From NCBI GenBank assembly GCA_027488855.1, contig JAIYAV010000419.1, positions 1 to 64,000 on the forward strand: a DNA stretch of 64,000 nt. The letters are read 5' to 3'. The position numbers and the translations under genes were made by a program. This document shows positions 17,681 through 26,571 of this stretch, one piece after another (the stretch's first letter is position 1; every line of letters starts with the position of its first letter). The notes beneath the pieces are model-generated. The model saw nothing but the letters and a program-made list of their open reading frames with translations. It had not been told where the DNA came from and did no database searches. This stretch comes from Saprospiraceae bacterium. Lineage in GTDB: Bacteria; Bacteroidota; Bacteroidia; Chitinophagales; Saprospiraceae.

Positions 17681-20056
17681 ATGAAGGCTCTTAAACACTC
17701 GACTGTTTTTTTTATCCTCTGCCTCTTCGGCATATCTGTTACGGCTCAGAACAGCCAAACGGTAAAAGGGACTGTTTACGACAAACAATCCGAACAAGCC
17801 CTGATTGGCGTAACCATTGAACTGCTCAATTCCGAACCAACCAAAGGTGCAGTGACAGACCTGGATGGCAAATTCAGCATCGAAGCCGTACCGCTGGGGC
17901 GTCAAGCATTTCGGGTTAGCTACCTGGGTTACAACAGCATCACTGTACCCAATGTACTGGTCTCGGCGGGCAAAGAAGTGGTGCTCGAACTCAGTTTGGA
18001 GGAGGCAGTAGTCAAAATGGATGAGGTGGTGATTTCCGCCGCCGTCAACAAAGACAAACCCAACAACGATATGGCCAGCGTCAGTGCCCGCTCATTTAAT
18101 GTAGAAGAAGTGAACCGCTTTTCGGGTGGCCGCAATGACGTTGCCCGCCTCGCCGGGAGTTTTGCCGGGGTAGCCGCCGCCAACGACTCCCGCAACGACA
18201 TCGTCATTCGAGGCAACTCACCTACGGGCTTGTTGTGGCGTTTGGAAGGCGTCCCAATTCCCAACCCCAACCACTTTTCTACCTCTGGTACCACGGGAGG
18301 CCCGGTGAGCGCCATCAACCCCAACCTGCTGCGGAGTTCTGATTTTTTTACCTCCGCTTTTCCTTCTGAGTATGGCAATGCCATGTCGGGGGTGTTTGAC
18401 CTGGGTTTCCGCAGTGGCAACTCGGATAAAGCAGAATACACCTTACAATTGGCGGCCTTTAGTGGTTTAGAAGCCATGGCAGAAGGGCCTTTGAACAAAA
18501 AGCACAACTCCTCCTACATTGTGAGTGTGCGCAACTCTTTTGTACAATTGGCCGATGTGGTAGGCATACCGGTGGGTACGGCAGCGATCCCGAATTACCG
18601 GGATGTGTCATTCAAATTTGATTTGCCCAACAGCAAAATCGGCAAGTTTTCCATCTTCGGCATCGGGGCCAGCAGCAACATCGACTTTTTGGGCAAAGAC
18701 ATTGATGACAACGATTTATTTGCCGAAACGGGCAAGGATTCCTACGTAAAATCTCGCCTGGGCATTTTGGGCCTGCGCCACAATATCGTGGTGGGCAAAA
18801 ATGCCTACTGGCGCACTGTTGCCTCCTGGTCTACGTCTGGCAACCTTTATGACGAATACCAGTTGCCCAATGAGGAAGTTCCGGAGCGCCGCCAGATCGT
18901 AGAAGTGGATGACCGGACGGACACCTGGTCACTGTCTTCGTACTACAACCAAAAATTCAATGCTCGTTTTACCCTGCGCACCGGGATTTTGGCGCAGTTT
19001 TATGATGTAGCTACCCGGGTATTGGATCGGGAAGATACACCCAACTGGCAAACCGTGCGTGATTTTGACGGTGGCATGGGGCTATGGCAGGCTTTTGCGC
19101 AGGGGCAATTTAAGTTGGGACAAAAGCTGACTTTGAATGCAGGTTTGCACGGCCAATTGTTTGATTACAACAATACTGCGGCTCTGGAGCCTCGCCTGGC
19201 ACTGAGCTGGCAATTGGCCCCGAGTCAGACCTTGACCCTGGGTTATGGTTTACACAATCAAACCCAACCGCTGCCCGTATTTTTCTTCCGGGAACAGACT
19301 AGCCCCGGTGTGTTTGTACCTTCCAATGAAGACCTCGACTTTACCCGAGCCAACCATTTTGTACTGGCTTACGACCAAAAAATCGGCACCGACTGGCGGG
19401 TAAAAGCTGAAACTTATTACCAAACTTTGGATAAAGTACCTGTGGATGCTACGCCCAGTAGTTTTTCTTTGCTGAATGCTGGTGCGGACTTTGTGTTTCC
19501 AGAGGCGAGTAATCTGGTGAACGAAGGGACTGGGCAGAATTACGGGGTAGAGCTGACCATTGAGAAGTTTTTCAGCAAAGGTTATTACACCCTGGTTACT
19601 GGCTCGGTATTTGATTCCAAGTACAAAGGCAGTGATGGCATCGAGCGCAATACGGCCTTCAACAATGGCTACATTTTGAATGTTCTAGCGGGAAAGGAGT
19701 TCCGTTTTGGCAAAGGGGGCAAAAATGCCTTTACTTTTGACACCAAATTCACTACAGCTGGTGGGCGCAACTATACGCCGATCAACCTGGAGGTTTCACG
19801 AGCAGTGGGTGAGGAAGTCTTGTATGAAGATCGTGCCTTTAGCGAACGTTACGAACCATACCTGCGCTGGGATGTTAAATTCGGCTACCGGGTGAACAGC
19901 AAGAAGAAAAACATCTCCCAGCAGTTTTTTATGGATTTCCAGAATGTTACTGGCAAACAAAATATCTTTAGCCGGAGGTTCAATACCCGCACGAATGCCA
20001 TCAACGATGTGTACCAATCTGGGTTTTTCCCGGACATTATGTATCGGATGAAATAA
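17681..20056 (+). CDS. TonB-dependent receptor with carboxypeptidase-like regulatory domain
   Basis: A 791-residue outer-membrane protein. A signal peptide (to VTAQ, residue 23) is followed by a carboxypeptidase-D regulatory-like domain (about 28-110), a plug (about 115-230, with the RGNSPTGLLWRLEGVPIPNP stretch) and a beta-barrel ending in Phe-Pro-Asp-Ile-Met-Tyr-Arg-Met-Lys. It has no SusD partner, so it is not a Sus-type glycan importer; the substrate is unknown. It is followed by 27 bases, including a run of A residues, and the histidine kinase gene, probably in one transcript. Confidence 0.88.
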   Translation: MKALKHSTVFFILCLFGISVTAQNSQTVKGTVYDKQSEQALIGVTIELLNSEPTKGAVTDLDGKFSIEAVPLGRQAFRVSYLGYNSITVPNVLVSAGKEVVLELSLEEAVVKMDEVVISAAVNKDKPNNDMASVSARSFNVEEVNRFSGGRNDVARLAGSFAGVAAANDSRNDIVIRGNSPTGLLWRLEGVPIPNPNHFSTSGTTGGPVSAINPNLLRSSDFFTSAFPSEYGNAMSGVFDLGFRSGNSDKAEYTLQLAAFSGLEAMAEGPLNKKHNSSYIVSVRNSFVQLADVVGIPVGTAAIPNYRDVSFKFDLPNSKIGKFSIFGIGASSNIDFLGKDIDDNDLFAETGKDSYVKSRLGILGLRHNIVVGKNAYWRTVASWSTSGNLYDEYQLPNEEVPERRQIVEVDDRTDTWSLSSYYNQKFNARFTLRTGILAQFYDVATRVLDREDTPNWQTVRDFDGGMGLWQAFAQGQFKLGQKLTLNAGLHGQLFDYNNTAALEPRLALSWQLAPSQTLTLGYGLHNQTQPLPVFFFREQTSPGVFVPSNEDLDFTRANHFVLAYDQKIGTDWRVKAETYYQTLDKVPVDATPSSFSLLNAGADFVFPEASNLVNEGTGQNYGVELTIEKFFSKGYYTLVTGSVFDSKYKGSDGIERNTAFNNGYILNVLAGKEFRFGKGGKNAFTFDTKFTTAGGRNYTPINLEVSRAVGEEVLYEDRAFSERYEPYLRWDVKFGYRVNSKKKNISQQFFMDFQNVTGKQNIFSRRFNTRTNAINDVYQSGFFPDIMYRMK

Positions 20057-20083
20057 AAAAAAAAAAAATAAACAAGTGTTACC

Positions 20084-21160
20084 ATGACGCCCAAAAAAGG
20101 CAGAAAACTGAGCAATCGCGAGCTATATGGATTTGACGACCGTTGGGCGATTGTCATCACCGTGCCCATTCTGGGCGCAATTCTGCCTTTTTTGTTGTTC
20201 AAAGATTACCCTTTTACGAGTTCTTGGGATTTTTTCATCAAATGGGTGATGTCTTGTACTTACACCATCAGTTACTGGATGGCGGTACGGACAATCATCG
20301 CGCGCAAACGGATTCGTTACCCACATCCAAGTCAGATTGGCAAACGTATTTTGTTTTCGGTTTTATGGATTGCGGCTTCTTACACGGTGCTGAATTATCT
20401 TTTGAATTTCGTACACGAATGCGGAAAAATTTATGGTCAACACGAAGAACCACCTGTATTAACCACCAACCTGATCTCGCTTTTCCTCATTGCTTTATTC
20501 TGGGCCATTTACGAAAGCATTTACATGTACCACCGCTGGAAAGATTCGCTCAATGAGACCGAGCGACTCAAGCGGGAGTTTGTACAAGCCCAACTGGATG
20601 GGCTCAAAAGCCAGGTCAACCCCCATTTTTTATTCAATAGCTTGAATACCCTGGTGTACATCATCCCGGAAGACCCGGATAAAGCCGTGGAGTTTGTACA
20701 AAAACTGGCCAAAGTATACCGCTACATCCTCGAAATCCAGGAGCGCCGCTTGATCCCACTCTGGGAAGAAATGGAGTTTTTGGAATCTTTTATGTTTTTG
20801 CACAAAGAGCGTTTTTACGAAAATCTGCGCCTCAGCATCGACATACCCAAGGCAGACCGGAATTACCTGATCGTACCGCTGTCGCTACAATTGCTGTTTG
20901 AAAATGCAATCAAACACAACATCATTTCGCGCGAAAAACCGCTGAGTATTTCGTTAATAATCGAAGCTGGAAAAAGGCTGGTCGTGCGCAACACCCTGCA
21001 ATTGCGCTCCAACCCGGAGCCCGGCACCCAAACGGGTTTGGCCAACATCAAAAACCGCTACGAATACTTCAGCGATCAACCTGTATTGGTGGAACAAACC
21101 GAACAGGAATTCATCGTGAGTTTGCCGCTGATTCAGGAAGCAGTCATTGCTACGGCATAA
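20084..21160 (+). CDS. LytS/YehU-type sensor histidine kinase
   Basis: A 358-residue membrane kinase. Four predicted helices (about 20-40, 58-78, 97-117, 135-155) precede the His_kinase domain; the phosphoacceptor is His191 in SQVNPHFLFNSLNTL. A degenerate HATPase follows (FENAIKHNI, TGLANIKNRYE). The usual partner is a LytTR response regulator encoded next door, but none is present here: the next gene is a DUF2141 protein. The link to the receptor upstream suggests that it senses the same signal. Confidence 0.88.
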   Translation: MTPKKGRKLSNRELYGFDDRWAIVITVPILGAILPFLLFKDYPFTSSWDFFIKWVMSCTYTISYWMAVRTIIARKRIRYPHPSQIGKRILFSVLWIAASYTVLNYLLNFVHECGKIYGQHEEPPVLTTNLISLFLIALFWAIYESIYMYHRWKDSLNETERLKREFVQAQLDGLKSQVNPHFLFNSLNTLVYIIPEDPDKAVEFVQKLAKVYRYILEIQERRLIPLWEEMEFLESFMFLHKERFYENLRLSIDIPKADRNYLIVPLSLQLLFENAIKHNIISREKPLSISLIIEAGKRLVVRNTLQLRSNPEPGTQTGLANIKNRYEYFSDQPVLVEQTEQEFIVSLPLIQEAVIATA

Positions 21161-21177
21161 CCATTTGTATATTTTTG
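21147..21177 (+). promoter_or_regulatory. Bacteroidota-type promoter for the DUF2141 gene
   Basis: TTG at 21147-21149, a 20-base spacer, then TATTTTTG at 21170-21177: a full match to TTG-N19/20-TAnnTTTG. It sits at the end of the kinase gene, about 34 bases before the start codon at 21211, so the DUF2141 gene can be transcribed on its own. Confidence 0.6.
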
Positions 21178-21210
21178 CGTTGTAATGCTGATCAAGTATT
21201 ACAACAGTAG

Positions 21211-21645
21211 ATGATGAACATTCTTTTCCTACTTCTCTTCAACTTTGTTCAGGCTGAACAAAAAGGTACCTTGACGGTCAACGTGCGGAATGTCCTGCAA
21301 AACCAAGGCAGCATTCGGATGGCGGTGTACAACGACGAAAAATCTTTTCCCAGCGAATCCCAATCTTTTCGCGGCAAGGCACTGCCGCTGAAATCCGGAA
21401 TCATCAACCACCAATTGGTTTGTGACCAACTCCCCTTTGGCAACTACGCAGTGGCCGTTTACCACGATCTCAACAACAATGAAAAAATGGACAAAAATGC
21501 GCTGGGTATTCCTACGGAACCTTACGCTTTTTCGAACAATGTAAAAGTGAAATGGCGGGCACCAAAATTCCAGGAAGCAGTGTTCGGGTTTAAATCAAAG
21601 CAGCAGGAGATCATGGTGGAGCTCAAGCGTTGGTCGGCGCAGTAA
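21211..21645 (+). CDS. DUF2141 domain exported protein
   Basis: A 144-residue protein with a short signal peptide (MMNILFLLLFNFVQA) and one DUF2141 domain: GTLTVNVRNVLQNQGSIRMAVYNDE, then the LPFGNYAVAVYHDLNNNEKMDKN segment. DUF2141 proteins are small secreted beta-sandwich proteins of unknown role in Proteobacteria and Bacteroidota. It follows the kinase gene at 50 bases and has its own promoter-like site. Confidence 0.82.
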   Translation: MMNILFLLLFNFVQAEQKGTLTVNVRNVLQNQGSIRMAVYNDEKSFPSESQSFRGKALPLKSGIINHQLVCDQLPFGNYAVAVYHDLNNNEKMDKNALGIPTEPYAFSNNVKVKWRAPKFQEAVFGFKSKQQEIMVELKRWSAQ

Positions 21646-21865
21646 TGACCATTCATTGCGCCAACCTTCAACTATCAAGTGTAGCCCATAGGCAGGAAAT
21701 GTACCTGCTTTCTGCTATTTTAGTTAAAAATTTTAAGATTTTTCAGATTCACAGCGTACCTTTTCTCAGTTCTTCACGTCTAAAAATACAAATCACGGTT
21801 TTTGTTTATCTTCGCAGGTGAATCAACACCTAAGGAAATTGAGTGCTGTTACTTGTAACAAAGAA

Positions 21866-22417
21866 ATGCGGGATTTTGAAGTGATCCATGTTTACCTGCA
21901 AACCCAGGCAAACCCCTGTTTCACTTTGTTGTACAATCGTTATGTGAGTAAGGTGTATGCAAAGTGTATCTCTATCCTCAAAAATGAGGCATTGGCCCAC
22001 GACGCTACCCAGGAAATCTTCCTAAAGATTTTCCTCAACCTTGCCAAATTCGGGGAAAAAGCGCAGTTTTCCACCTGGGTGTATTCCATTACGTACAACT
22101 TTTGCATCGACTATTTGCGAAGAAATAAAAAACATGGTGAGCTATTTAGCGACGACATCGAAAAAGCACCCGACACGGCGGACGAGGTGCCTGACGAAGC
22201 TTTGCTTCAACTAGAGGTCGACACGCTGCGCAAGGTATTGGACGAAATTCCTACTCCTGATCGGATTATCCTCCTGATGAAATACCAGGATGACATGCAA
22301 ATCAAGGACATTGCTGAAATTTTGAACAAAACCGAAAGTGCCGTGAAAATGCAAATAAAACGTGCCAAAGAAAAGGCCCAAAAGGTCAAGGAAGATCTGA
22401 TGCCGGCCACAAACTAA
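21866..22417 (+). CDS. ECF-type RNA polymerase sigma factor
   Basis: A sigma-70 family protein of about 183 residues with region 2 (FTLLYNRYVSKVYAKCISILKN ... DATQEIFLKIF, FSTWVYSITYNFCIDYLRR) and region 4 (PTPDRIILLMKYQDDMQIKDIAEILNKTESAVKMQIKRAKE). The ATG at 21866 is preferred; an upstream GTG at 21818 adds 16 residues outside region 2 and overlaps a TATCTTCG promoter-like site. No anti-sigma factor with a membrane helix follows. The next gene, 8 bases on, encodes a small protein in what seems to be an operon. Confidence 0.85.
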   Translation: MRDFEVIHVYLQTQANPCFTLLYNRYVSKVYAKCISILKNEALAHDATQEIFLKIFLNLAKFGEKAQFSTWVYSITYNFCIDYLRRNKKHGELFSDDIEKAPDTADEVPDEALLQLEVDTLRKVLDEIPTPDRIILLMKYQDDMQIKDIAEILNKTESAVKMQIKRAKEKAQKVKEDLMPATN

Positions 22418-22425
22418 TTCGGCTT

Positions 22426-22719
22426 ATGAATCCTAATAACTTCCAACGGATGTTCGACGAGGACGCCGACAACATTCCGCCCGAAAAGTACGAGCGTATT
22501 CTCCACAATGTGTGGGGCAATCTCGGTTTCTTGCGGATGCTCGGCGACGTCGCCGACCTGTACATGTCCCAAATGGTGGGAGTCATGGTGCTGGCGGCGG
22601 GCGGTAATGATCCCGACGGCGCCCAAAGTCCCAACCACATTCCACCCAACACCCCCGATCGCCCGGACAATCACGGACCCACTGGTGTAGGCCCGCAAAG
22701 TCCTGAAATCACTCGATAA
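22426..22719 (+). CDS. Small hypothetical protein co-transcribed with the sigma factor
   Basis: A 97-residue protein of unknown family. The N-terminal half is helical (residues 1-55, with two short hydrophobic stretches, GNLGFLRMLGDVADLYMSQMVGVMVLAA), the C-terminal third is Pro/Asn/Asp-rich and probably disordered. It starts 8 bases after the sigma-factor stop and ends 30 bases before the MscS gene. The position suggests a link to sigma regulation, but it has no zinc-binding HxxxCxxC motif or true membrane helix of an anti-sigma factor. Confidence 0.65.
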   Translation: MNPNNFQRMFDEDADNIPPEKYERILHNVWGNLGFLRMLGDVADLYMSQMVGVMVLAAGGNDPDGAQSPNHIPPNTPDRPDNHGPTGVGPQSPEITR

Positions 22720-22749
22720 TCCAAAATCCTCCAACCCAACCCATTGATT

Positions 22750-23601
22750 ATGAACCTTTTTTTACTAAACATCACCGACTGGTTCAACGACCTCTACAAC
22801 AAATATCAGCCCATGTTTGATCAGTTCTTCATGGGCCTGATCGCTTTTGTACCCAAATTCGTTGGCGCTTTGCTGCTTTTGTTTTTGGGTTGGTTTTTGG
22901 GTAAAATGATCTCTCGTTTTTTCCAGAAATTATTAGAGCGCATAGGTGCCGATAAACTGGGAGACCGACTCAATCAAATTGATTTTATCGCTCGTTCTCC
23001 GGTAAAACTCAAGCCTTCCACCATGGTGGGCAAGTTTTTGTATTACGTGATTTTTATCTTCTTTTTTATGGCAGCCACTGACACCTTGGGCATTACTGCG
23101 GTGTCGGAAATGATCAGCAAAATATTCGAATACCTGCCACGCATTCTATCCGCCTTGGTGGTTTTTGTGATTGGCATCCTGTTCGCGGATATGCTCAAAA
23201 AGCTGGTACATACCGCTTGCATTTCGCTCAACATTCCGGCAGGAGGATTGATTGCCAACTTTGTCTTTTACTTCGTGTTCATCAACGTGGCCATGATTAC
23301 CTTGTCGCAAGCGGGCATCGATACCAACTTTATTCAGGATAACCTTTCCATCATTTTAGCGGGTATCGTGGGTGCTTTCGCCGTGGGTTATGGCTATGCT
23401 TCGCGGCCTTTGGTGGGCAATTTATTGGCAGCTTACTACAACAAAAACAAAGTAAAGGTAGGCGACATTATCTCGATCGACGGGGTGAAAGGAAAAATTG
23501 TTGCAATAGACAATTCCACCATGACCCTCGATGCCGACGACCGCAAAATAATCGTACCGCTCAATAAACTGTCCAGCGAGAAGTACGAAATTTTCAAATA
23601 A
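22750..23601 (+). CDS. MscS-like mechanosensitive ion channel
   Basis: A 283-residue membrane protein. The first part has TM-helix repeats typical of this small-channel subfamily (FVPKFVGALLLLFLGWFLGKMISRFF near 30-55; ILSALVVFVIGILFADMLKKLV near 135-160), then a pore-helix-like AGIVGAFAVGYGYASRPLVGN and the MscS beta domain (VKVGDIISIDGVKGKIVAIDNSTMTLDADDRKIIVPLNKL). It would release solutes on hypo-osmotic shock. The ATG at 22750 is used; a TTG two codons earlier is less likely. It is the third gene of the sigma-factor cluster. Confidence 0.87.
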   Translation: MNLFLLNITDWFNDLYNKYQPMFDQFFMGLIAFVPKFVGALLLLFLGWFLGKMISRFFQKLLERIGADKLGDRLNQIDFIARSPVKLKPSTMVGKFLYYVIFIFFFMAATDTLGITAVSEMISKIFEYLPRILSALVVFVIGILFADMLKKLVHTACISLNIPAGGLIANFVFYFVFINVAMITLSQAGIDTNFIQDNLSIILAGIVGAFAVGYGYASRPLVGNLLAAYYNKNKVKVGDIISIDGVKGKIVAIDNSTMTLDADDRKIIVPLNKLSSEKYEIFK

Positions 23602-23615
23602 TCCAAAGAACCACA

Positions 23616-24650
23616 ATGAAACAATCACTACGCTACAAACTGCTTTTTCTGTTTGTATGGGTTGCCTTTGCCAGTTATGGACAAGAAGCAGCCGTGAAAG
23701 ATACCTCTTACTGGAAAAGTGGCGCTGGCTTAGCGCTGGCTTTCGACCAGTTGCTCAACATCAATCCTCGGCAGGGTGCAGCCCAAGACCGCCTGGGATT
23801 TGGTGGAGGCATCAACGTATTTGGGAATTACCAAAAAGGACGGGTCGCTTGGAGCAACCTGGGCCAATGGAACTTTGGCGTACAACGCCTGGGCACCGGG
23901 GTCGTGCGCATCAACAACACTGCGGCCAATGTACCTTTCCAAAAATCACTGGATGAATTGGTGGTGAGCTCAAAAATCGGCTTTAAAACCGCCGAAAAGT
24001 CGAAGGTGTTTTACGCCGCTGACTTTAACTTTTTGAGCCAACTGACTCCTACGTATCAAGGGGGCAGTAGTTTTCCCGGGCTTTTCCTGAACAATGTAGA
24101 AGGTTCTTCCCGCTTGGCGCAACTGTTTTCTCCAGCGATTATCAACCTTGCGCTAGGGGTTGATTACAAGCCTAGCCCCAAGTTTTCGTTTTTCTATTCC
24201 CCCTTGGGCGCCAAGTGGGTGATCGTGAGTAGCGATGCCATCGCGCTGCGTGGAGTACACGGCAACCCGGTGACCAAAAATGCACAAGGCAACATCATTG
24301 CTGCTGAGAATGTGGATGCACAACTGGGTAGCCAATTGCGGGCAGTGTACACCAGCAAATTTTTGGGCGACAAACTGGCTTATACCTCCAACCTTTTGAT
24401 GTTCAGCAATTACCTCAACAAGCCCCAAAACGTGGACGTGGATTGGCGCAACAGCTTGTCCTGGACGCTGTTCAAAAACTTCCAATTGGGCTTATTGGTC
24501 AACTTCTTCTACGACGACGACATGAACATGTTCACCTCCGACTTCAACGCCATCAACGGTATTGAAGTAGATGGTGGCGGCAAACCAGTGACTGGGCCTC
24601 GCTTGAGTGTGACCCAACAGTTGCTGTTGAAGTACGCGATAACGTTTTAA
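23616..24650 (+). CDS. DUF3078 domain outer-membrane-type protein
   Basis: A 344-residue protein with a signal peptide cut near ASYGQ-EAA and a mostly beta-strand body with alternating aromatic residues. It matches the DUF3078 family of Bacteroidota: WKSGAGLALAFDQLLNIN near the N terminus, YKPSPKFSFFYSPLGAKWVIVSS in the middle, and a barrel-like end (LLLKYAITF). The function of the family is unknown. It follows the channel gene by 14 bases and ends at a rho-independent terminator. Confidence 0.83.
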   Translation: MKQSLRYKLLFLFVWVAFASYGQEAAVKDTSYWKSGAGLALAFDQLLNINPRQGAAQDRLGFGGGINVFGNYQKGRVAWSNLGQWNFGVQRLGTGVVRINNTAANVPFQKSLDELVVSSKIGFKTAEKSKVFYAADFNFLSQLTPTYQGGSSFPGLFLNNVEGSSRLAQLFSPAIINLALGVDYKPSPKFSFFYSPLGAKWVIVSSDAIALRGVHGNPVTKNAQGNIIAAENVDAQLGSQLRAVYTSKFLGDKLAYTSNLLMFSNYLNKPQNVDVDWRNSLSWTLFKNFQLGLLVNFFYDDDMNMFTSDFNAINGIEVDGGGKPVTGPRLSVTQQLLLKYAITF

Positions 24651-24677
24651 GCAAAACAGTTTTTTGTTGAAACAAGA

Positions 24678-24713
24678 AAAGTCCGATTGGCAGTACGCTG
24701 GTCGGACTTTTTC
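24678..24713 (+). terminator. Rho-independent terminator after the DUF3078 gene
   Basis: A 9-base stem (AAAGTCCGA at 24678-24686, TCGGACTTT at 24702-24710) with a 15-base loop and a T-rich tail. It ends the sigma/MscS/DUF3078 transcript and separates it from the LpxD-like gene. Confidence 0.7.
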
Positions 24714-24747
24714 ATTTTCTTTGCATCAAGCTGTCAAAACACAATCC

Positions 24748-25665
24748 ATGACTTTCGACCAACCCATTCCAATCCAGGAAATAGCCCAAAAGATCAATGC
24801 CGAGATTATTGGCGATGCCACGGCCATGGCCACCGGCATCAACGAAATCCACCAGGTGCGCCCCGGCGACATCACCTTTGTGGATGTAAAAAAGTACTTC
24901 GAAAAATCGCTGAGTTCGGCAGCCACTTTTGTGATCCTGAATGAACGGGTGGAAGCTCCGGTGGGTAAAACCCTGCTGCTTTGTGCCGATCCTTTTGCGG
25001 CCTACAACAGCATCGTGCTGGAACACCGGCCCTATCAACACCTGCAAAACAGCATCAGTCCATTGGCTGAAATACATCCCAGTGCCATCATTGAGCCCAA
25101 CGTAGTCATCGGGCCTTACGTCAAAATCGGTGCCAACAGCCACATCATGGCCAATGTCACCATTGCGGAATACACGCTGATTGGGGAGGAAGTAATCGTT
25201 CAACCCGGCGCGATCATTGGCACGGAAGCCTTTTATTTCAAACGTAGCGCCGAAGGTTTTTTCAAATGGCGATCGGGAGGCCGGGTGATTTTGGAAGATC
25301 GAGTGGATGTGGGCGCAGGTTGTACCATCAACAAAGGTGTTTCTGGCGATACGCTGATTGGAGCAGGCACCAAACTGGATAGCCAGGTACACATTGGCCA
25401 CGATGTAGTGGTGGGCAAACGTTGCCTGTTCGCCGCACAAGTTGGCATTGGGGGCAATTGTGTGATTGGGGACGATGTCATCCTGTATGGCCAGGTCGGC
25501 ATTGCCCAAAACCTGCACATTGGCAACAAAGTAGTGGTATTGGCTAAAAGTGGGGTCTCTAAGGATTTGGAAGATGGCAAGGTGTACTTTGGGTATCCGG
25601 CACAGGAGGCCAGAACGGCGTATAAAGAGTTGGCGATGCTCAGGAGAATTACCGATGAAAAATGA
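24748..25665 (+). CDS. LpxD-like UDP-3-O-acylglucosamine N-acyltransferase
   Basis: A 305-residue left-handed beta-helix acyltransferase. The N-terminal domain has the LpxD pattern (INAEIIGDATAMATGINEIHQVRPGDITFV, residues 16-45), followed by about nine hexapeptide-repeat coils and a C-terminal helix. The catalytic His218 is in HIGHDVV. It should add a 3-hydroxyacyl chain to UDP-glucosamine in lipid A synthesis. Bacteroidota often have a main LpxD of about 340 residues plus shorter paralogues like this one, so it may be a second copy with another acceptor. The ATG at 24748 is chosen over a TTG at 24664 that lies inside the upstream terminator. Confidence 0.82.
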   Translation: MTFDQPIPIQEIAQKINAEIIGDATAMATGINEIHQVRPGDITFVDVKKYFEKSLSSAATFVILNERVEAPVGKTLLLCADPFAAYNSIVLEHRPYQHLQNSISPLAEIHPSAIIEPNVVIGPYVKIGANSHIMANVTIAEYTLIGEEVIVQPGAIIGTEAFYFKRSAEGFFKWRSGGRVILEDRVDVGAGCTINKGVSGDTLIGAGTKLDSQVHIGHDVVVGKRCLFAAQVGIGGNCVIGDDVILYGQVGIAQNLHIGNKVVVLAKSGVSKDLEDGKVYFGYPAQEARTAYKELAMLRRITDEK

Positions 25666-25666
25666 C

Positions 25667-25795
25667 ACCTAAGGTGAACATCTAAGGTGCACTTAGGTGT
25701 CTTAGGTGGTGAGTATATTGCCCTGCTCCGCAGGGCTTTTTTTTCTTTTTCGCCACCTCAGAAACCTAAGGCACCTAAGGGATCACCTCAGAAGT
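25667..25795. repeat. CTAAGGTG-family long hairpin, copy 3
   Basis: Arms built from CACCTAAGGTG and CTTAGGTG words pair across a loop with an inner CCCTGC/GCAGGG hairpin and a run of T residues. It lies between convergent genes, starting 2 bases after the LpxD-like stop. The loop is the reverse complement of the loop in copy 1. Confidence 0.8.
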
Positions 25796-25800
25796 TGGTT

Positions 25801-26571
25801 TTATAAGCGGACTGAAAATTCAAATTCCCGCCCAGTACCATCCGTATACTGCACCTTGTACTTGTAGGCCATTTTCCGCAGGTCTTTGCCCTTTAGCTTT
25901 TTCTGAAAGGCTGCGAAGCCCTCATAATCGTACATTTTCCGACCATCCGACGACATTTGGTAAAACTCCGCTGCGGTGTAGATTTTTTCATGCTTCAGGT
26001 AAACCGGCTCGGCTTTGCGGCCCGCCAGCGTAGCAATTCTCGACAAAGTCAGCTGCTGGAGGGTTTTGCTGGAATCCACACTGGCCCCTACGAAGGTAGA
26101 TTGGGGCAAAGCTTGCACTTCCAGACCTTCGGGGTGCTGGTAGTAATAGGCTTGTATGTTAGTTGTCCAGGCTTCGTCTTTATCCCCTGGGCCGGGAATG
26201 GCGATTCCTATGCTTGCGTTGTGTAGCAAAATGTAGGTATTCAGGATGTCGTGCCGCTTCAGGGCCAGGCCTTTGTCTGGACTAGCCTCCAGCATGTGGC
26301 TATGGACTTCGACCTCGGTCAAATGTTGCCCCATCGATACCTGCTCCAAATCGAGTACAAGTTCCTGGCCATCCATCTCATTTCTGATCAAGGGCCCTGT
26401 GCCCGTAAGTCGGAAAATCGCGGAGTCGATGGCGGCAGGGTGTAGGTTCTGCAGTTGTACGCGCAATTCCCCCTCCTGAGCATTGAGGTAGATGGATTCG
26501 TACTGCTCAGCGCAGCACATGAGCGTTAGCGACAATGTCATGGACATTGCCAGAGTTGTAGGTTTGATCAT
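25801..26571 (-). CDS. Hypothetical lipoprotein
   Basis: A 256-residue protein with a signal peptide ending in the lipobox-like LMCC (Cys19/20), so it should be an envelope lipoprotein. I do not recognise a family. The first half is beta-rich (REGELRVQLQNLHPAAIDSAIFRLTG-like pattern), the last 80 residues hold a helix with many Lys (EGFAAFQKKLKGKDLRKMAYKYK) and a final strand. It is a single gene, ending 6 bases from a long hairpin. Confidence 0.65.
   Translation of the reverse strand: MIKPTTLAMSMTLSLTLMCCAEQYESIYLNAQEGELRVQLQNLHPAAIDSAIFRLTGTGPLIRNEMDGQELVLDLEQVSMGQHLTEVEVHSHMLEASPDKGLALKRHDILNTYILLHNASIGIAIPGPGDKDEAWTTNIQAYYYQHPEGLEVQALPQSTFVGASVDSSKTLQQLTLSRIATLAGRKAEPVYLKHEKIYTAAEFYQMSSDGRKMYDYEGFAAFQKKLKGKDLRKMAYKYKVQYTDGTGREFEFSVRL

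Noticed and set aside
21670..21720. GCAGG/CCTGC hairpin after the DUF2141 gene as a terminator
   Set aside because: The stem is only 5 bases with a weak T-run, so it was not called.
24712..25668. A 318-codon open frame antisense to the LpxD-like gene
   Set aside because: It mirrors the hexapeptide repeats of the sense gene and has no features of its own.
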